A stretch of DNA of 64,000 bases from Lachnospiraceae bacterium P6A3 (GTDB taxonomy: Bacteria; Bacillota; Clostridia; Lachnospirales; Lachnospiraceae), in the NCBI GenBank assembly GCA_000702085.1, contig JNKP01000001.1, positions 62,001-126,000 of the forward strand, given 5' to 3'. This document shows positions 25,291 through 33,936 of the stretch, piece after piece. The stretch's first letter is position 1, and every line of letters begins with the position of its first letter. The position numbers and the translations under genes are program-made. The notes under the pieces are model-generated. The model saw only the letters and a list, made by a program, of their open reading frames with translations, made no database searches and was not told where the DNA came from.

Positions 25291-26421
25291 TTACTGCTCT
25301 TCGTTAGCTACAGCCTCGATGTCTACGGGAACCTCATCAGCGTTCTCATCTGCATCAGGAGCGGTAAGAGCCTTTACGGAAAGAGAAATCTTGTGATCTG
25401 CTTCGTTGAAATCAACGATCTTAGCGGTAACCTCGTCACCAACCTTAAGAACGTCCGAAGGCTTCTCTACGCGGTCCTTGGAAATCTGAGAAACATGAAG
25501 AAGTGCATCTACACCGTTCTCAATCTCTACGAATGCGCCGAAATCGGTCATACGTGCAACCTTACCGGTTACTACCTTGCCGATGGCGAACTTATCGTTG
25601 GCATCCTTCCAGGGATTCTCATCATCGAACTTAAGTGAAAGTGCGATCTTGGTTCCGTTGATATCCTTAACGAGAACCTTGAGATTATCTCCGATGTGGA
25701 AGTTCTTCTTGGGATTCTCAACTCTTCCCCAGCTCATCTCAGAGATATGAAGGAGTCCGTCTGCTCCGCCGAGATCAACGAATGCACCGAAATCGGTAAC
25801 GTTCTTGACAACACCGTCTACGATATCGCCAACCTTGATCTTGCCGAGGAGAGCCTTCTGCATCTCTTCCTTCTTAGCTGCAAGAAGCTGCTTGCGGTCT
25901 CCGATGCATCTTCTCTTGTGAGGATTGTACTCGACAACAACGAAGTCGATTTCCTGTCCGAGATACTTGCTGAGATCTTTCTCATAGCTGTCGGAAACAA
26001 GGCTTGCAGGGATGAAGATTCTGGTTCCGTCAACCTCAACGGTAATTCCACCCTTAAGGATTGCGGTAACCTTAGCGGTAAGAACTTCCTGATTATTGAA
26101 AGCTTCTTCGATACGCTGGTTAGCCTTCTCCTGCTGTACTCTCTTATAAGATACGATAACCTGGCCTTCACGATCGTCAACCTTGAGTACCTTTACCTCA
26201 AGCTTGTCTCCGGGCTTAACAGCCTGTGTAAGATCAACACTGTTATCGTTGGTATATTCATACTTGCTTAAGATACCGTCTGACTTGCAGCCGAGATCAA
26301 GAATGATCTCTTCGGGCTTAACATCAAATACTGTGCCTTCGACTACCTCTCCTGTATGTAATATGATCTTTTTAGATTCCTGCTCTTCCAGTAATTGTTC
26401 AAAAGTCAATTCCTCTGACAT
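25291..26421 (-). CDS. rpsA: S1 RNA-binding protein, ribosomal protein S1 type
   Basis: 376 residues from the ATG at 26419-26421 with a strong AGGAGG. Four S1 (OB-fold) domains are visible, the last two most typical (VGDIVDGVVKNVTDFGAFVDLGG and GKVVTGKVARMTDFGAFVEIENG split over about 195-345). The tail is acidic. In Firmicutes this protein is shorter than the six-domain E. coli S1 and may be a ribosome-associated or general RNA-binding factor. The gene overlaps the end of ispH by 23 bases. In many clostridia these two are one fused gene; here they are separate. Confidence 0.93.
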   Translation of the reverse strand: MSEELTFEQLLEEQESKKIILHTGEVVEGTVFDVKPEEIILDLGCKSDGILSKYEYTNDNSVDLTQAVKPGDKLEVKVLKVDDREGQVIVSYKRVQQEKANQRIEEAFNNQEVLTAKVTAILKGGITVEVDGTRIFIPASLVSDSYEKDLSKYLGQEIDFVVVEYNPHKRRCIGDRKQLLAAKKEEMQKALLGKIKVGDIVDGVVKNVTDFGAFVDLGGADGLLHISEMSWGRVENPKKNFHIGDNLKVLVKDINGTKIALSLKFDDENPWKDANDKFAIGKVVTGKVARMTDFGAFVEIENGVDALLHVSQISKDRVEKPSDVLKVGDEVTAKIVDFNEADHKISLSVKALTAPDADENADEVPVDIEAVANEEQ

Positions 26422-27256
26422 ATTTTTGAACCTCCTCAATAATATTTTGCGGAGTGGAAGCCCCCGCGGTGATGCCGATCAGATTTACAGATTCAGGTAG
26501 TTTAAAAGTTACAAGATCATCCGGTTTCTGTATACAGACCGTATTCGGACAGTTTTCAGATGCAATTTCATAGAGTCTTCGAGTGTTGGAACTTGCGCTC
26601 CCCCCTATTACTATCATCGCGTCTGCCGTTTTGGAAAGGACTTCGGCTGCATCCTGCCTGTCCTTCGTTGCTGAACATATAGTGTTCACAACGTTAGCAT
26701 TATAACCTTTTTTATTTATTATTTCAACAATTTGTGAAAATTTTCTGTGCTGGAATGTCGTTTGTGCGACAACTGTGATATCACCATTAATTTCAAGCTT
26801 CCCGGCTTCTTCCTCTGTTTTAACCACCGTATACGGGCCGTCGCACCATCCGCATATGCCGATTATCTCGGGATGGGCGGGATTTCCGACAATCACGATA
26901 TATTTGCCTTCCCTGCTTTCCTTAAGAACGATATCGTGTATTCTCTGAACGAAGGGGCAGGTAAAATCAGCGGTTTCGCAGCCTTTTTCTTCAAGGATCT
27001 TATAAATGTCCCTCCCTATCCCGTGGGCTCTTATCACAACCACGGCATCGGATTCGAGAGACATAGTCTCAAGAGTTTCCTTATCCGGTATAACCTTAAC
27101 CCCCCTGCTCTCAAGGTCGGAAACAACGGTCTCGTTATGAACAACGGGTCCGTAGGTATAAATGGGTCTTCCGCTCTTTAATTGTTCGTAAACCCCGTCG
27201 ACGGCTCTTTTAACACCGAAACAAAAGCCGCAGGGATCTGCTAATCTTACTTCCAT
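26399..27256 (-). CDS. ispH: 4-Hydroxy-3-methylbut-2-enyl diphosphate reductase
   Basis: 285 residues. The three Fe-S cysteines sit in DPCGFCFGVKRAVDG (C12 in GFCFG), DFTCPFVQRIHD and NTICSATKDRQ, and the substrate residues in RAHGIGRD, VGNPAHPEI and GITAGASTPQNII are present. IspH makes IPP and DMAPP in the last step of the non-mevalonate isoprenoid pathway. The gene begins one base after the cmk stop and runs 23 bases into rpsA. Other pathway genes are not in the window. Confidence 0.97.
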   Translation of the reverse strand: MEVRLADPCGFCFGVKRAVDGVYEQLKSGRPIYTYGPVVHNETVVSDLESRGVKVIPDKETLETMSLESDAVVVIRAHGIGRDIYKILEEKGCETADFTCPFVQRIHDIVLKESREGKYIVIVGNPAHPEIIGICGWCDGPYTVVKTEEEAGKLEINGDITVVAQTTFQHRKFSQIVEIINKKGYNANVVNTICSATKDRQDAAEVLSKTADAMIVIGGSASSNTRRLYEIASENCPNTVCIQKPDDLVTFKLPESVNLIGITAGASTPQNIIEEVQKYVRGIDF

Positions 27257-27907
27257 TTATTTACAAAGAGAGCTTATCTTCTCAACAACTTCATCTATGG
27301 TCATATCGGATGTATCCACAAGGATGGCATCGTCCGCCTGTTTAAGAGGTGAAATCTCACGTGTCATATCCCTGTGGTCACGCTCTTCGATATCCTTCTT
27401 GATCTCCTCAAAATCGGCTTTTTCGCCCTTTTCCAAAAGCTCCTTAACACGGCGGTTTGCCCTGACTTCGGATGATGCGGTAAGGAATATCTTAACATCC
27501 GCATCGGGCATTACAACGGTACCGATATCACGGCCGTCCATGATGACACCGCCGCGATCTGCAAGACCTCTCTGGAGTGAGAAGATCTGAGCTCTGACCT
27601 CCGGAACGGCACTTGTTACGGATGCGGTATTTCCCACTGCTTCTTCACGAAGCCTTCCCGTAACATTGGTTCCGTTAAGGTACACATTCTGAATACCGTC
27701 TTCATATTTGATATCGACATTCGCACCCTTGCACTTATCGGCAACGGCTGATTTGTCATTTACATCTATTCCGCTCTCAAGAAGGTAAAGTGCAACGGCT
27801 CTGTACATTGCACCGGTATCAACATAGATAAGTCCGAGTTTCTTCGCAACAAACTTTGCTATTGTACTCTTACCTGCTCCTGCTGGTCCGTCAATTGCTA
27901 CATTCAT
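27257..27907 (-). CDS. cmk: Cytidylate kinase
   Basis: 216 residues from the ATG at 27905-27907 (GGGAG upstream). The open frame extends 22 codons further into the flavoprotein gene, but MNVAIDGPAGAGKST is the standard N-terminus and contains the P-loop (7-15). VDTGAMYRAVALY, DGRDIGTVVMPDADVKIFLT and RDHRDMTREISPLKQADDA are typical. It phosphorylates CMP and dCMP. The start overlaps the stop of the upstream gene (ATGA). The cmk-ispH-rpsA order is common in Firmicutes. Confidence 0.97.
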   Translation of the reverse strand: MNVAIDGPAGAGKSTIAKFVAKKLGLIYVDTGAMYRAVALYLLESGIDVNDKSAVADKCKGANVDIKYEDGIQNVYLNGTNVTGRLREEAVGNTASVTSAVPEVRAQIFSLQRGLADRGGVIMDGRDIGTVVMPDADVKIFLTASSEVRANRRVKELLEKGEKADFEEIKKDIEERDHRDMTREISPLKQADDAILVDTSDMTIDEVVEKISSLCK

Positions 27908-29157
27908 GATAATTCTCCCTTTCCGGTTAAATACTCTCTGCATGATCTTCCCGCAAGGAATCCGGTTGACCATGCGATCTGAAGATTAAACCCTCCTGTA
28001 AGTGCATCAAGGTCAAGTGCTTCTCCGGCAAAAAACAGACCGTCCGCGATCTTGGACATCATGGTCTTAGGTGAGACCTCTTTGACACTTATTCCGCCCT
28101 TGGTGATTATGGCTTCTTCAAATCCTCTCGTTCCCGTTATATGGATTTCAAGATCCTTAAGCAGATGAACGAGTTTTTTACGTTCTTCTTTTTTAATGTC
28201 ACAGCACTTTTTATGTTCTTCGATCCCCGACATCCGTGCAATCACGGGAACCATCTTGGCGGGAAGAAGTGCCGGGAGCATGTTAACGAAATGCTTCTCG
28301 TGATTATCCGCAATCTCCCTCAAAATTCTTTCATCCAGAACATCTTCGGATAATGCGGGCTTTAAGTCAAGATGAATGGTAACATCATCCGATTTTCTCT
28401 TGTAATAATATGAGCTTGCGGACAGGATCATGGGACCTGTAACACCGAAATGAGTAAACATCATCTCTCCGAAATCCTCGTAAATGAGTTTACCCGCGCT
28501 GTACATTTTTAGTCCGGAATTTTTTAGGGAAAGTCCCTGAAGGTCCTTACACCATCCGTCGGAGGTAACAAGCGGAACCAGCGAAGGTTTAAGATCGGTT
28601 ACGGTGTGTCCGAAAGCTTTGGCAAATTCAAATCCGTCACCGGTTGAACCCGTTGCGGCATAAGACACTCCGCCGGTTGCTATTATCACGGCGTCCGCGT
28701 TTTCTTTTTTACCCGATGAAAAGAATACATCAAAGCCGCTTTCTGTTTTCTCCAACTTTTTTACTTCGCTGCGAAGCCTTACCTCTACACCTGCTTTATC
28801 AAGCATATTCGATAGAGCCTTTATGACATCGGATGAGTGATCGGAAACGGGAAACATTCTGCCTCCCCGTTCTTCCTTTATCCTGCATCCCTCGCTTTCA
28901 ATATCGCGACAGATGTCTGTATTGTCGTAAGCCTCCAGAGCACTGTACATAAACTTCGTATTGGTCATGATATTTTTCATGATCACCGAAGTGTCTGCGG
29001 AATTGGTAATGTTACATCTGCCCTTTCCGGTGATGAACAGCTTCTTTCCGAGTTTATCGTTTTTTTCAAGGAGAATTACTTTCGTATTATCTCCCGATGC
29101 GGAAACGGCGGCCAGCATTCCTGCAGGACCGCCACCGATTACAATTATCTTATTCAT
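27904..29157 (-). CDS. HI0933/BaiN-like NAD(P)/FAD-dependent oxidoreductase
   Basis: 417 residues from the ATG at 29155-29157. The N-terminal FAD-binding loop VIGGGPAGMLAAVSA, a LFITGKGRCNITN block, VIIATGGVSYAATGSTGDGFEFA and a C-terminal FFAGEALDLDALTGGFNLQIAWSTGFLAG are hallmarks of the HI0933-like flavoprotein family. Some members act in bile acid reduction (BaiN), but most have no known substrate, so no bile-acid role is claimed. It overlaps the rpiR-type gene by eight bases and cmk by four, so all are translationally coupled. Confidence 0.9.
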   Translation of the reverse strand: MNKIIVIGGGPAGMLAAVSASGDNTKVILLEKNDKLGKKLFITGKGRCNITNSADTSVIMKNIMTNTKFMYSALEAYDNTDICRDIESEGCRIKEERGGRMFPVSDHSSDVIKALSNMLDKAGVEVRLRSEVKKLEKTESGFDVFFSSGKKENADAVIIATGGVSYAATGSTGDGFEFAKAFGHTVTDLKPSLVPLVTSDGWCKDLQGLSLKNSGLKMYSAGKLIYEDFGEMMFTHFGVTGPMILSASSYYYKRKSDDVTIHLDLKPALSEDVLDERILREIADNHEKHFVNMLPALLPAKMVPVIARMSGIEEHKKCCDIKKEERKKLVHLLKDLEIHITGTRGFEEAIITKGGISVKEVSPKTMMSKIADGLFFAGEALDLDALTGGFNLQIAWSTGFLAGRSCREYLTGKGELS

Positions 29158-30094
29158 CTTCCGTCTCACCTGTCTCACCCTGTTTTCTGAGTGAATAATT
29201 CAGGATAGGATCATCATCGATAAAGTCGATCTCATCATTGAGATAAACCTGATAGTCGTTCCATACGGACTCGAGCATTTTAAGGTTCTTTCTTATCTGC
29301 TCGGGAGCCTTGATGCAAAGTGCCACGACGATTGCATTGATAACAGAAAGCGGAGCAACAAGCGAATCGACGATCGATACCATATCGGAACGTGCATAGA
29401 GATTACAGGTAGAATAAAGAGTCATTGGCGAATGAGCGGAATCGGTTATAGCGATGACCGATGCTCTTCTGTCATTGGCAAACTCCATAGCTTTAAGAGT
29501 TCTCATGGAGTACCTGGGGAAGCTGATTCCCACAAAAGCATCCTCTTCGTTTATCCTGATCATCTGTTCAAAGGTTTCCGTTACGGATGTGGTATTTAAA
29601 AGTATACATCCGGGACGGACCATATTGAGATAAAAATGCAGGAATGCGGCAAGAGGTTCATTGGAACGTAGTCCCATTATATAAACGTTTCTTGCTCTGA
29701 GAAGAATATCAACGGTAAGATCGAACGCACTGGGATTCATCATCTTGATGGTATCCTTGATCTTATCCATATCTGCATTAAGTACGGATGTGAGGATCTC
29801 CGACTGGGATGATCTTCCGTACTTTTCATCGATCTTCTGAACGGATGAAAGTTTATTCTTAACGCACTCCACAAGTGCCTTCTGAAATTCCGGATATCCC
29901 TCGTAACCTAGCGCGGAAGCAAATCTGACTATGGTTGATTCGCTTACTCCCGTTTCTTTACCCAGTTCAGCCGCAGTCATAAATACTGCGGTCTCATATT
30001 CGTTCTGTATATAAAATGCAATTTTCTTCTGGCTTTTACTCATGCGAGGGATCATATCTTTGATCCTTATGAGTACATCACCTTTTAATTCCAT
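29150..30094 (-). CDS. RpiR/MurR family transcriptional regulator
   Basis: 314 residues from the ATG at 30092-30094 (AAAGGA upstream); the open frame reaches 54 codons further through the palindrome, which is not coding-like. An N-terminal RpiR-type helix-turn-helix (MSKSQKKIAFYIQNEYETAVFMTAAELGKETGVSESTIVRFASALGY region, about 15-65) precedes a SIS sugar-phosphate-binding domain (about 120-250, VYIMGLRSNEPLAAFLHFYL). RpiR proteins sense phosphosugars. It leads an operon with cmk, ispH and rpsA, an odd place for a sugar regulator, so it may act in trans or regulate its own operon. Confidence 0.9.
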   Translation of the reverse strand: MELKGDVLIRIKDMIPRMSKSQKKIAFYIQNEYETAVFMTAAELGKETGVSESTIVRFASALGYEGYPEFQKALVECVKNKLSSVQKIDEKYGRSSQSEILTSVLNADMDKIKDTIKMMNPSAFDLTVDILLRARNVYIMGLRSNEPLAAFLHFYLNMVRPGCILLNTTSVTETFEQMIRINEEDAFVGISFPRYSMRTLKAMEFANDRRASVIAITDSAHSPMTLYSTCNLYARSDMVSIVDSLVAPLSVINAIVVALCIKAPEQIRKNLKMLESVWNDYQVYLNDEIDFIDDDPILNYSLRKQGETGETEDE

Positions 30095-30112
30095 GTATAT
30101 TATTCCTTTTGG

Positions 30113-30181
30113 GTGACAGTGGGGACGCTTCATTTTTGTCATCGAACTCTGATGACAAAAATGAAGCGTCCCCACTGTCAC
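30113..30181. repeat. 31-bp-arm palindrome (REP-like unit B)
   Basis: Two perfect 31-base arms (30113-30143 and 30151-30181) flank a 7-base loop. The outer 16 bases GTGACAGTGGGGACGC match unit A at 14497-14559 exactly; inner bases differ. It lies between the TetR gene stop and the rpiR start, with no T-run, so its role may be mRNA 3'-end protection or termination. Confidence 0.85.
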
Positions 30182-30185
30182 ATGA

Positions 30186-30734
30186 TTATACCAAGAATGA
30201 ATTATATGCTTTCTCGAGAAGGGACATTGTCTCTTCGTCGGTAAGATCGTAATCACCCGAAAGAGTCATACATGCTGCGCCGTGGATGAAGATCCACATC
30301 TTCATGAACATGCTTCCGGGATCGCTGCATCCGAGTTCCTTGGCCATGTTGATCTCGGCAACCACATTTCCCTCCGCTCCGTTTAAGAGCTCATACATGG
30401 AAATCCTGCCGGGCTTTGCATCAACAAAAAGAAGTCTGAAAAGATTCTTCTCTTTTCTCGCAAAGGCGATATAAGCCATTCCCAGATTGGTGAAAGGAAC
30501 CTTACCAACGCGATCGAAAGCCGCATAATAGTCTCTGAAAAACTGTACAGACTTATCGTATACTGCAGTCTGAAGTTCCGACATATTCTTGTAAACCCTG
30601 AAGATGGGCTGTGTGGAACATCCTGCTTTTTCTGCAACGTGACGCGCGGTGATGGAGTCAGCACCGAGCTCTCTGGTCATTTCAAATGCAACTGAGAGGA
30701 TCCGGTCGATGGTTATACTTTCTTTACGTGCCAT
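30186..30734 (-). CDS. TetR/AcrR family transcriptional regulator
   Basis: 182 residues. The N-terminal TetR DNA-binding domain (about 6-55) has ILSVAFEMTRELGADSITA, then the helix-turn-helix ARHVAEKAGCSTQPIFRVYKNMSEL. The C-terminal ligand-binding part (about 70-182) is of a type seen in Firmicute TetR proteins with a FRLLFVDAKPG-like region. Ligand and target are unknown; no adjacent efflux pump exists. The gene stands alone between the oadA terminator and palindrome B, and its own promoter was not clear. Confidence 0.88.
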   Translation of the reverse strand: MARKESITIDRILSVAFEMTRELGADSITARHVAEKAGCSTQPIFRVYKNMSELQTAVYDKSVQFFRDYYAAFDRVGKVPFTNLGMAYIAFARKEKNLFRLLFVDAKPGRISMYELLNGAEGNVVAEINMAKELGCSDPGSMFMKMWIFIHGAACMTLSGDYDLTDEETMSLLEKAYNSFLV

Positions 30735-30865
30735 GTAGATTCTTTCCTAACTTTTGATTTACAGATTATCTTGAAGTGTCGCCACAAGAAAAGTGACGAT
30801 TGTTATTTTACCATACAGGTCTTATAAGTCAAGGTTTCACGCAATGTTTTTCAAACATCTTGTGA

Positions 30866-30899
30866 CAAAAGAAAACCCCGGGCTTTTTACGGCCCGGGG
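30866..30899 (-). terminator. Terminator of the decarboxylase operon
   Basis: An 8-bp GC-rich stem CCCCGGGC/GCCCGGGG (30876-30883 with 30892-30899) is followed on the minus strand by TTTTCTTTT. Confidence 0.92.
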
Positions 30900-30918
30900 A
30901 CTTGTTTAAAGCCGGTCA

Positions 30919-32355
30919 TCAAACAGGATAAGCTTTGTTGTCCTTATCTGCGAGATTTACATCAACACCGGTCTCCTGAGCCTGACGATATTTGAAGAAT
31001 TCGGTAGCAACCTGAGGGAACAGTGCATATGAAAGCACATCCTCATCCTGCTTCTTCCATTCTTTCATCTCTGCTTCGAGAGTAGCAAGTTCGGGCTCGG
31101 TATGTCCTGTAGCCTCTGCACTTCTTGCAGTTGAACGCTTCTCGCCGGGTATAACCTTGTCAATGACTTCCTGATTCATGGGCTTAACGGTCTGACCGTA
31201 GTTACCGCGAAGGAGATCCTTGAACTCACCGGTAGCCATCTTGTAACGCTCGCCCATAAGGACATTGAAGATAGCCTGGGTTCCGACGATCTGTGATGAA
31301 GGTGTAACAAGAGGAGGCTCACCACAGTCTTTACGTACGCGGGGAATCTCTTCGAGAACGTCTCTGTAACGGTTTTCAGCCTTCTGTTCCTTAAGCTGGC
31401 TAACCATGTTGGAAAGCATTCCGCCGGGAACCTGATAAAGAAGGGTCTTGATGTTAACACCGAGAACCTTGGTGTTCATGAGGCCGCTCTTAATGCACTC
31501 ATCTCTGTAGGGTGCGAAGTAATCGGCGATCTCTGCAAGGATATTCTGATCATAACCGGTATCGTAAGGAGTTCCCTTGAAGGTCTCAACCATAACTTCG
31601 GTAGCGGGCTGAGAAGTTCCGAGTGCGAAGGGAGAAATAGCACAGTCGATAACATCGACACCTGCTTCTACTGCCTTGAGATAGGTCATGCTCGCAACAC
31701 CTGAGGTGTAGTGGGTATGAAGCTGGATGGGAAGGCTGGTCTCTTCCTTCATAGCCTTAATGAGCTCTGCAGCTCTGTAAGGAAGAAGAAGTCCTGCCAT
31801 GTCCTTGATACAGATGGAATCAGCACCCATCTCTTCGATCTTCTTAGCCATGTCTGCCCAGTACTCAAGAGTATAGGCATCACCGAGAGTATAGGAAAGT
31901 GCGATCTGGGCATGTCCTCTGCCTTCGCGCTTCTTGATCTCGTTGGTTGCATTAACTGCTTCCTGAAGGTTTCTAAGATCGTTAAGGCAGTCAAAGATTC
32001 TGATGATATCGATTCCGTTTGCGATGGACTTTTCTACGAAAGCATCAACAACGTCATCTGCATAGGGTCTGTATCCGAGGATGTTCTGTCCTCTGAAGAG
32101 CATCTGGAGTTTGGTATTCTTGAATCCGTCACGGAGCTTTCTGAGTCTCTCCCAGGGATCTTCCTTGAGGAATCTGAGTGATGCATCGAATGTAGCGCCG
32201 CCCCAGCACTCTACTGCATGGTATCCGACCTTATCCATCTTCTCGACAATGGGAAGCATGATCTCGGTAGGCATTCTGGTGGCGATAAGGGACTGGTGAG
32301 CATCTCTTAAGACGGTCTCCATTATCCCAACGGGTTTTTTAGTTATTTCAGCCAT
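30919..32355 (-). CDS. oadA: Oxaloacetate decarboxylase alpha / pyruvate carboxylase B-type carboxyltransferase
   Basis: 478 residues. The HMGL-like TIM barrel opens with ETVLRDAHQSLIATRMPTE, carries ICIKDMAGLLLPYRA with the active-site Lys and HTHYTSG with metal-binding His, and is followed by the PYC/OADA conserved domain to about 420. It stops before any biotinyl domain, and a separate biotin carrier is encoded upstream, so this is a split 5S-type subunit. It moves the carboxyl group between oxaloacetate and biotin. It is the last gene of a five-gene operon ending in a strong terminator. Confidence 0.93.
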   Translation of the reverse strand: MAEITKKPVGIMETVLRDAHQSLIATRMPTEIMLPIVEKMDKVGYHAVECWGGATFDASLRFLKEDPWERLRKLRDGFKNTKLQMLFRGQNILGYRPYADDVVDAFVEKSIANGIDIIRIFDCLNDLRNLQEAVNATNEIKKREGRGHAQIALSYTLGDAYTLEYWADMAKKIEEMGADSICIKDMAGLLLPYRAAELIKAMKEETSLPIQLHTHYTSGVASMTYLKAVEAGVDVIDCAISPFALGTSQPATEVMVETFKGTPYDTGYDQNILAEIADYFAPYRDECIKSGLMNTKVLGVNIKTLLYQVPGGMLSNMVSQLKEQKAENRYRDVLEEIPRVRKDCGEPPLVTPSSQIVGTQAIFNVLMGERYKMATGEFKDLLRGNYGQTVKPMNQEVIDKVIPGEKRSTARSAEATGHTEPELATLEAEMKEWKKQDEDVLSYALFPQVATEFFKYRQAQETGVDVNLADKDNKAYPV

Positions 32356-32376
32356 TTTCTTATCCTTTCAAATTAA

Positions 32377-33528
32377 TCAAAATACCCCGAACATTGCCAT
32401 GAAAGTACCTGCGCAAACCGCAGTACCGATAACTCCGGCAACGTTGGGTCCCATTGCATGCATGAGAAGGAAGTTGGTGGGATCCTCTTCGGAACCTACC
32501 TGCTGTGATACTCTGGCTGCCATGGGAACAGCGGAAACTCCGGCCGATCCGATAAGGGGATTAACCTGACCTTTTGTAAAGAAGCACATGATCTTACCGA
32601 ATATGACACCGGCAAATGTACCGAATGCGAAAGCTACAAGACCGAGAACAACTATCTTGATGGTATCCAGGTTGAGGAATGCCTCAGCCGAAGTGGTTGC
32701 TCCTACGCTCGTTCCGAGGAAGATAACAACGATATACATCATGGCATTTGAAGCGGTCTCTGTGAGCTGACGTACAACTCCGCTCTCTTTGAAAAGGTTA
32801 CCCAGCATCAGCATACCGATAAGGGGTGCGGTGGTGGGAAGTACCATACATACAACGATGGTGATGATGATGGGGAAAAGGATCTTCTCCGTCTTTGAAA
32901 CAGGTCTGAGCTGTCCCATCTTGATTGCTCTTTCCTTCTTGGTGGTGAACAGCTTCATGATGGGAGGCTGAATAAGGGGCACAAGGCTCATGTAAGAATA
33001 TGCTGCTACTGCGATAGGTCCCAGCAGTGCGGTCTGTCCGAGCTTACCGGCAAGGAAGATCGATGTAGGTCCGTCTGCTCCTCCGATGATAGAGATGGCA
33101 GCTGCGGCCTTATCATTGAAGTTCATAAAGATAGCGCCGAAGTAAGCTACGAAAATACCAAACTGAGCTGCAGCTCCGAGAAGGAAGCTCTTGGGATTTG
33201 CAATCAGGGGACCGAAGTCCGTCTGGGCACCTACACCCATAAAGATGAGTGAAGGAAGGATTGCAAGCTCATCCAGCTCATAGAAATAGTAAAGAAGACC
33301 ACCGACTCCGTTAGGCGAATCTTCAACGGAAAGGATAATATCGGGATAGATATTAACAAGCAGCATTCCGAATGAGATGGGCACAAGGAGGAGCGGCTCT
33401 TTACCGAGGCCGATAGCCACATAAAGTAATACGCAGGCAACCACGATCATTATGTAATTTCCAACCGTGAGATTGAAAAATGCGGTCTGATGAATGAGGT
33501 TACCAAACGTGGTAAATAAATAATCCAT
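32377..33528 (-). CDS. oadB: Sodium ion-translocating decarboxylase beta subunit
   Basis: 383 residues, polytopic. Family motifs are SLIFMGVGAQTDFGPLIANP and the ion-site helix GAIFMNFNDKAAAAISIIGGADGPTSIF (in two parts), with NPLIGSAGVSAVPMAARVSQ near the C-terminus holding the second conserved site. The subunit decarboxylates carboxybiotin and uses the energy to pump Na+ out of the cell. It follows the biotin carrier gene after about 18 bases and precedes oadA. The same family serves oxaloacetate, methylmalonyl-CoA and glutaconyl-CoA decarboxylases, so the name alone does not fix the substrate. Confidence 0.95.
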   Translation of the reverse strand: MDYLFTTFGNLIHQTAFFNLTVGNYIMIVVACVLLYVAIGLGKEPLLLVPISFGMLLVNIYPDIILSVEDSPNGVGGLLYYFYELDELAILPSLIFMGVGAQTDFGPLIANPKSFLLGAAAQFGIFVAYFGAIFMNFNDKAAAAISIIGGADGPTSIFLAGKLGQTALLGPIAVAAYSYMSLVPLIQPPIMKLFTTKKERAIKMGQLRPVSKTEKILFPIIITIVVCMVLPTTAPLIGMLMLGNLFKESGVVRQLTETASNAMMYIVVIFLGTSVGATTSAEAFLNLDTIKIVVLGLVAFAFGTFAGVIFGKIMCFFTKGQVNPLIGSAGVSAVPMAARVSQQVGSEEDPTNFLLMHAMGPNVAGVIGTAVCAGTFMAMFGVF

Positions 33529-33546
33529 CGTTTACTCCTTTGTTCA

Positions 33547-33918
33547 TCAGTTAAGGGTTGCAAGAACTGCGCCTGCATCAACGGAATCACCTGCATTGCA
33601 ATCGATGCTTGCAACAGTTCCGTCCTGAGGTGCTACGCAATTGATCTCCATCTTCATAGATTCGATTACAACAACGGGATCGCCCTTCTTAACAGCGTCT
33701 CCCACATTCTTAACTGCCTTGAGAACCTTTCCTGCCGCACCGGCCTCAACCTTGATTGAGCCTGCGCCTGCGGATGCCTTGGGAGCTGCTGCAGGTGCTG
33801 CTGCGGGAGCGGGTGCTGCTGCGGGGCGAGCGGGAGCTGCAACTGAAGGAGCTGCTCCGTTCTCTTCTACGGTTACTGCATATGCGGTTCCGTTAACGGT
33901 AATGGTATAATTTTTCAT
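33547..33918 (-). CDS. Biotin carboxyl carrier protein of the decarboxylase
   Basis: 123 residues. An N-terminal segment (1-25) is followed by a flexible Ala/Pro-rich linker (about 25-55) and a biotinyl domain, with the modified Lys in ESMKMEI. The motif has Ser where EAMKM is commonest, which still fits biotinylation. It shuttles the carboxyl group between the carboxyltransferase(s) and the membrane OadB. It corresponds to GcdC/MmdC-type subunits. The position between the OadG-like gene and oadB is typical of sodium-pump decarboxylase operons. Confidence 0.94.
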   Translation of the reverse strand: MKNYTITVNGTAYAVTVEENGAAPSVAAPARPAAAPAPAAAPAAAPKASAGAGSIKVEAGAAGKVLKAVKNVGDAVKKGDPVVVIESMKMEINCVAPQDGTVASIDCNAGDSVDAGAVLATLN

Positions 33919-33936
33919 TTTATTTTCCTCCGGAAA

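Noticed and set aside
29150-30256. 368-residue RpiR reading frame running through the palindrome
   Set aside because: The first 54 codons fall in a near-perfect inverted repeat and lack similarity to the family; the ATG at 30094 has a ribosome binding site.
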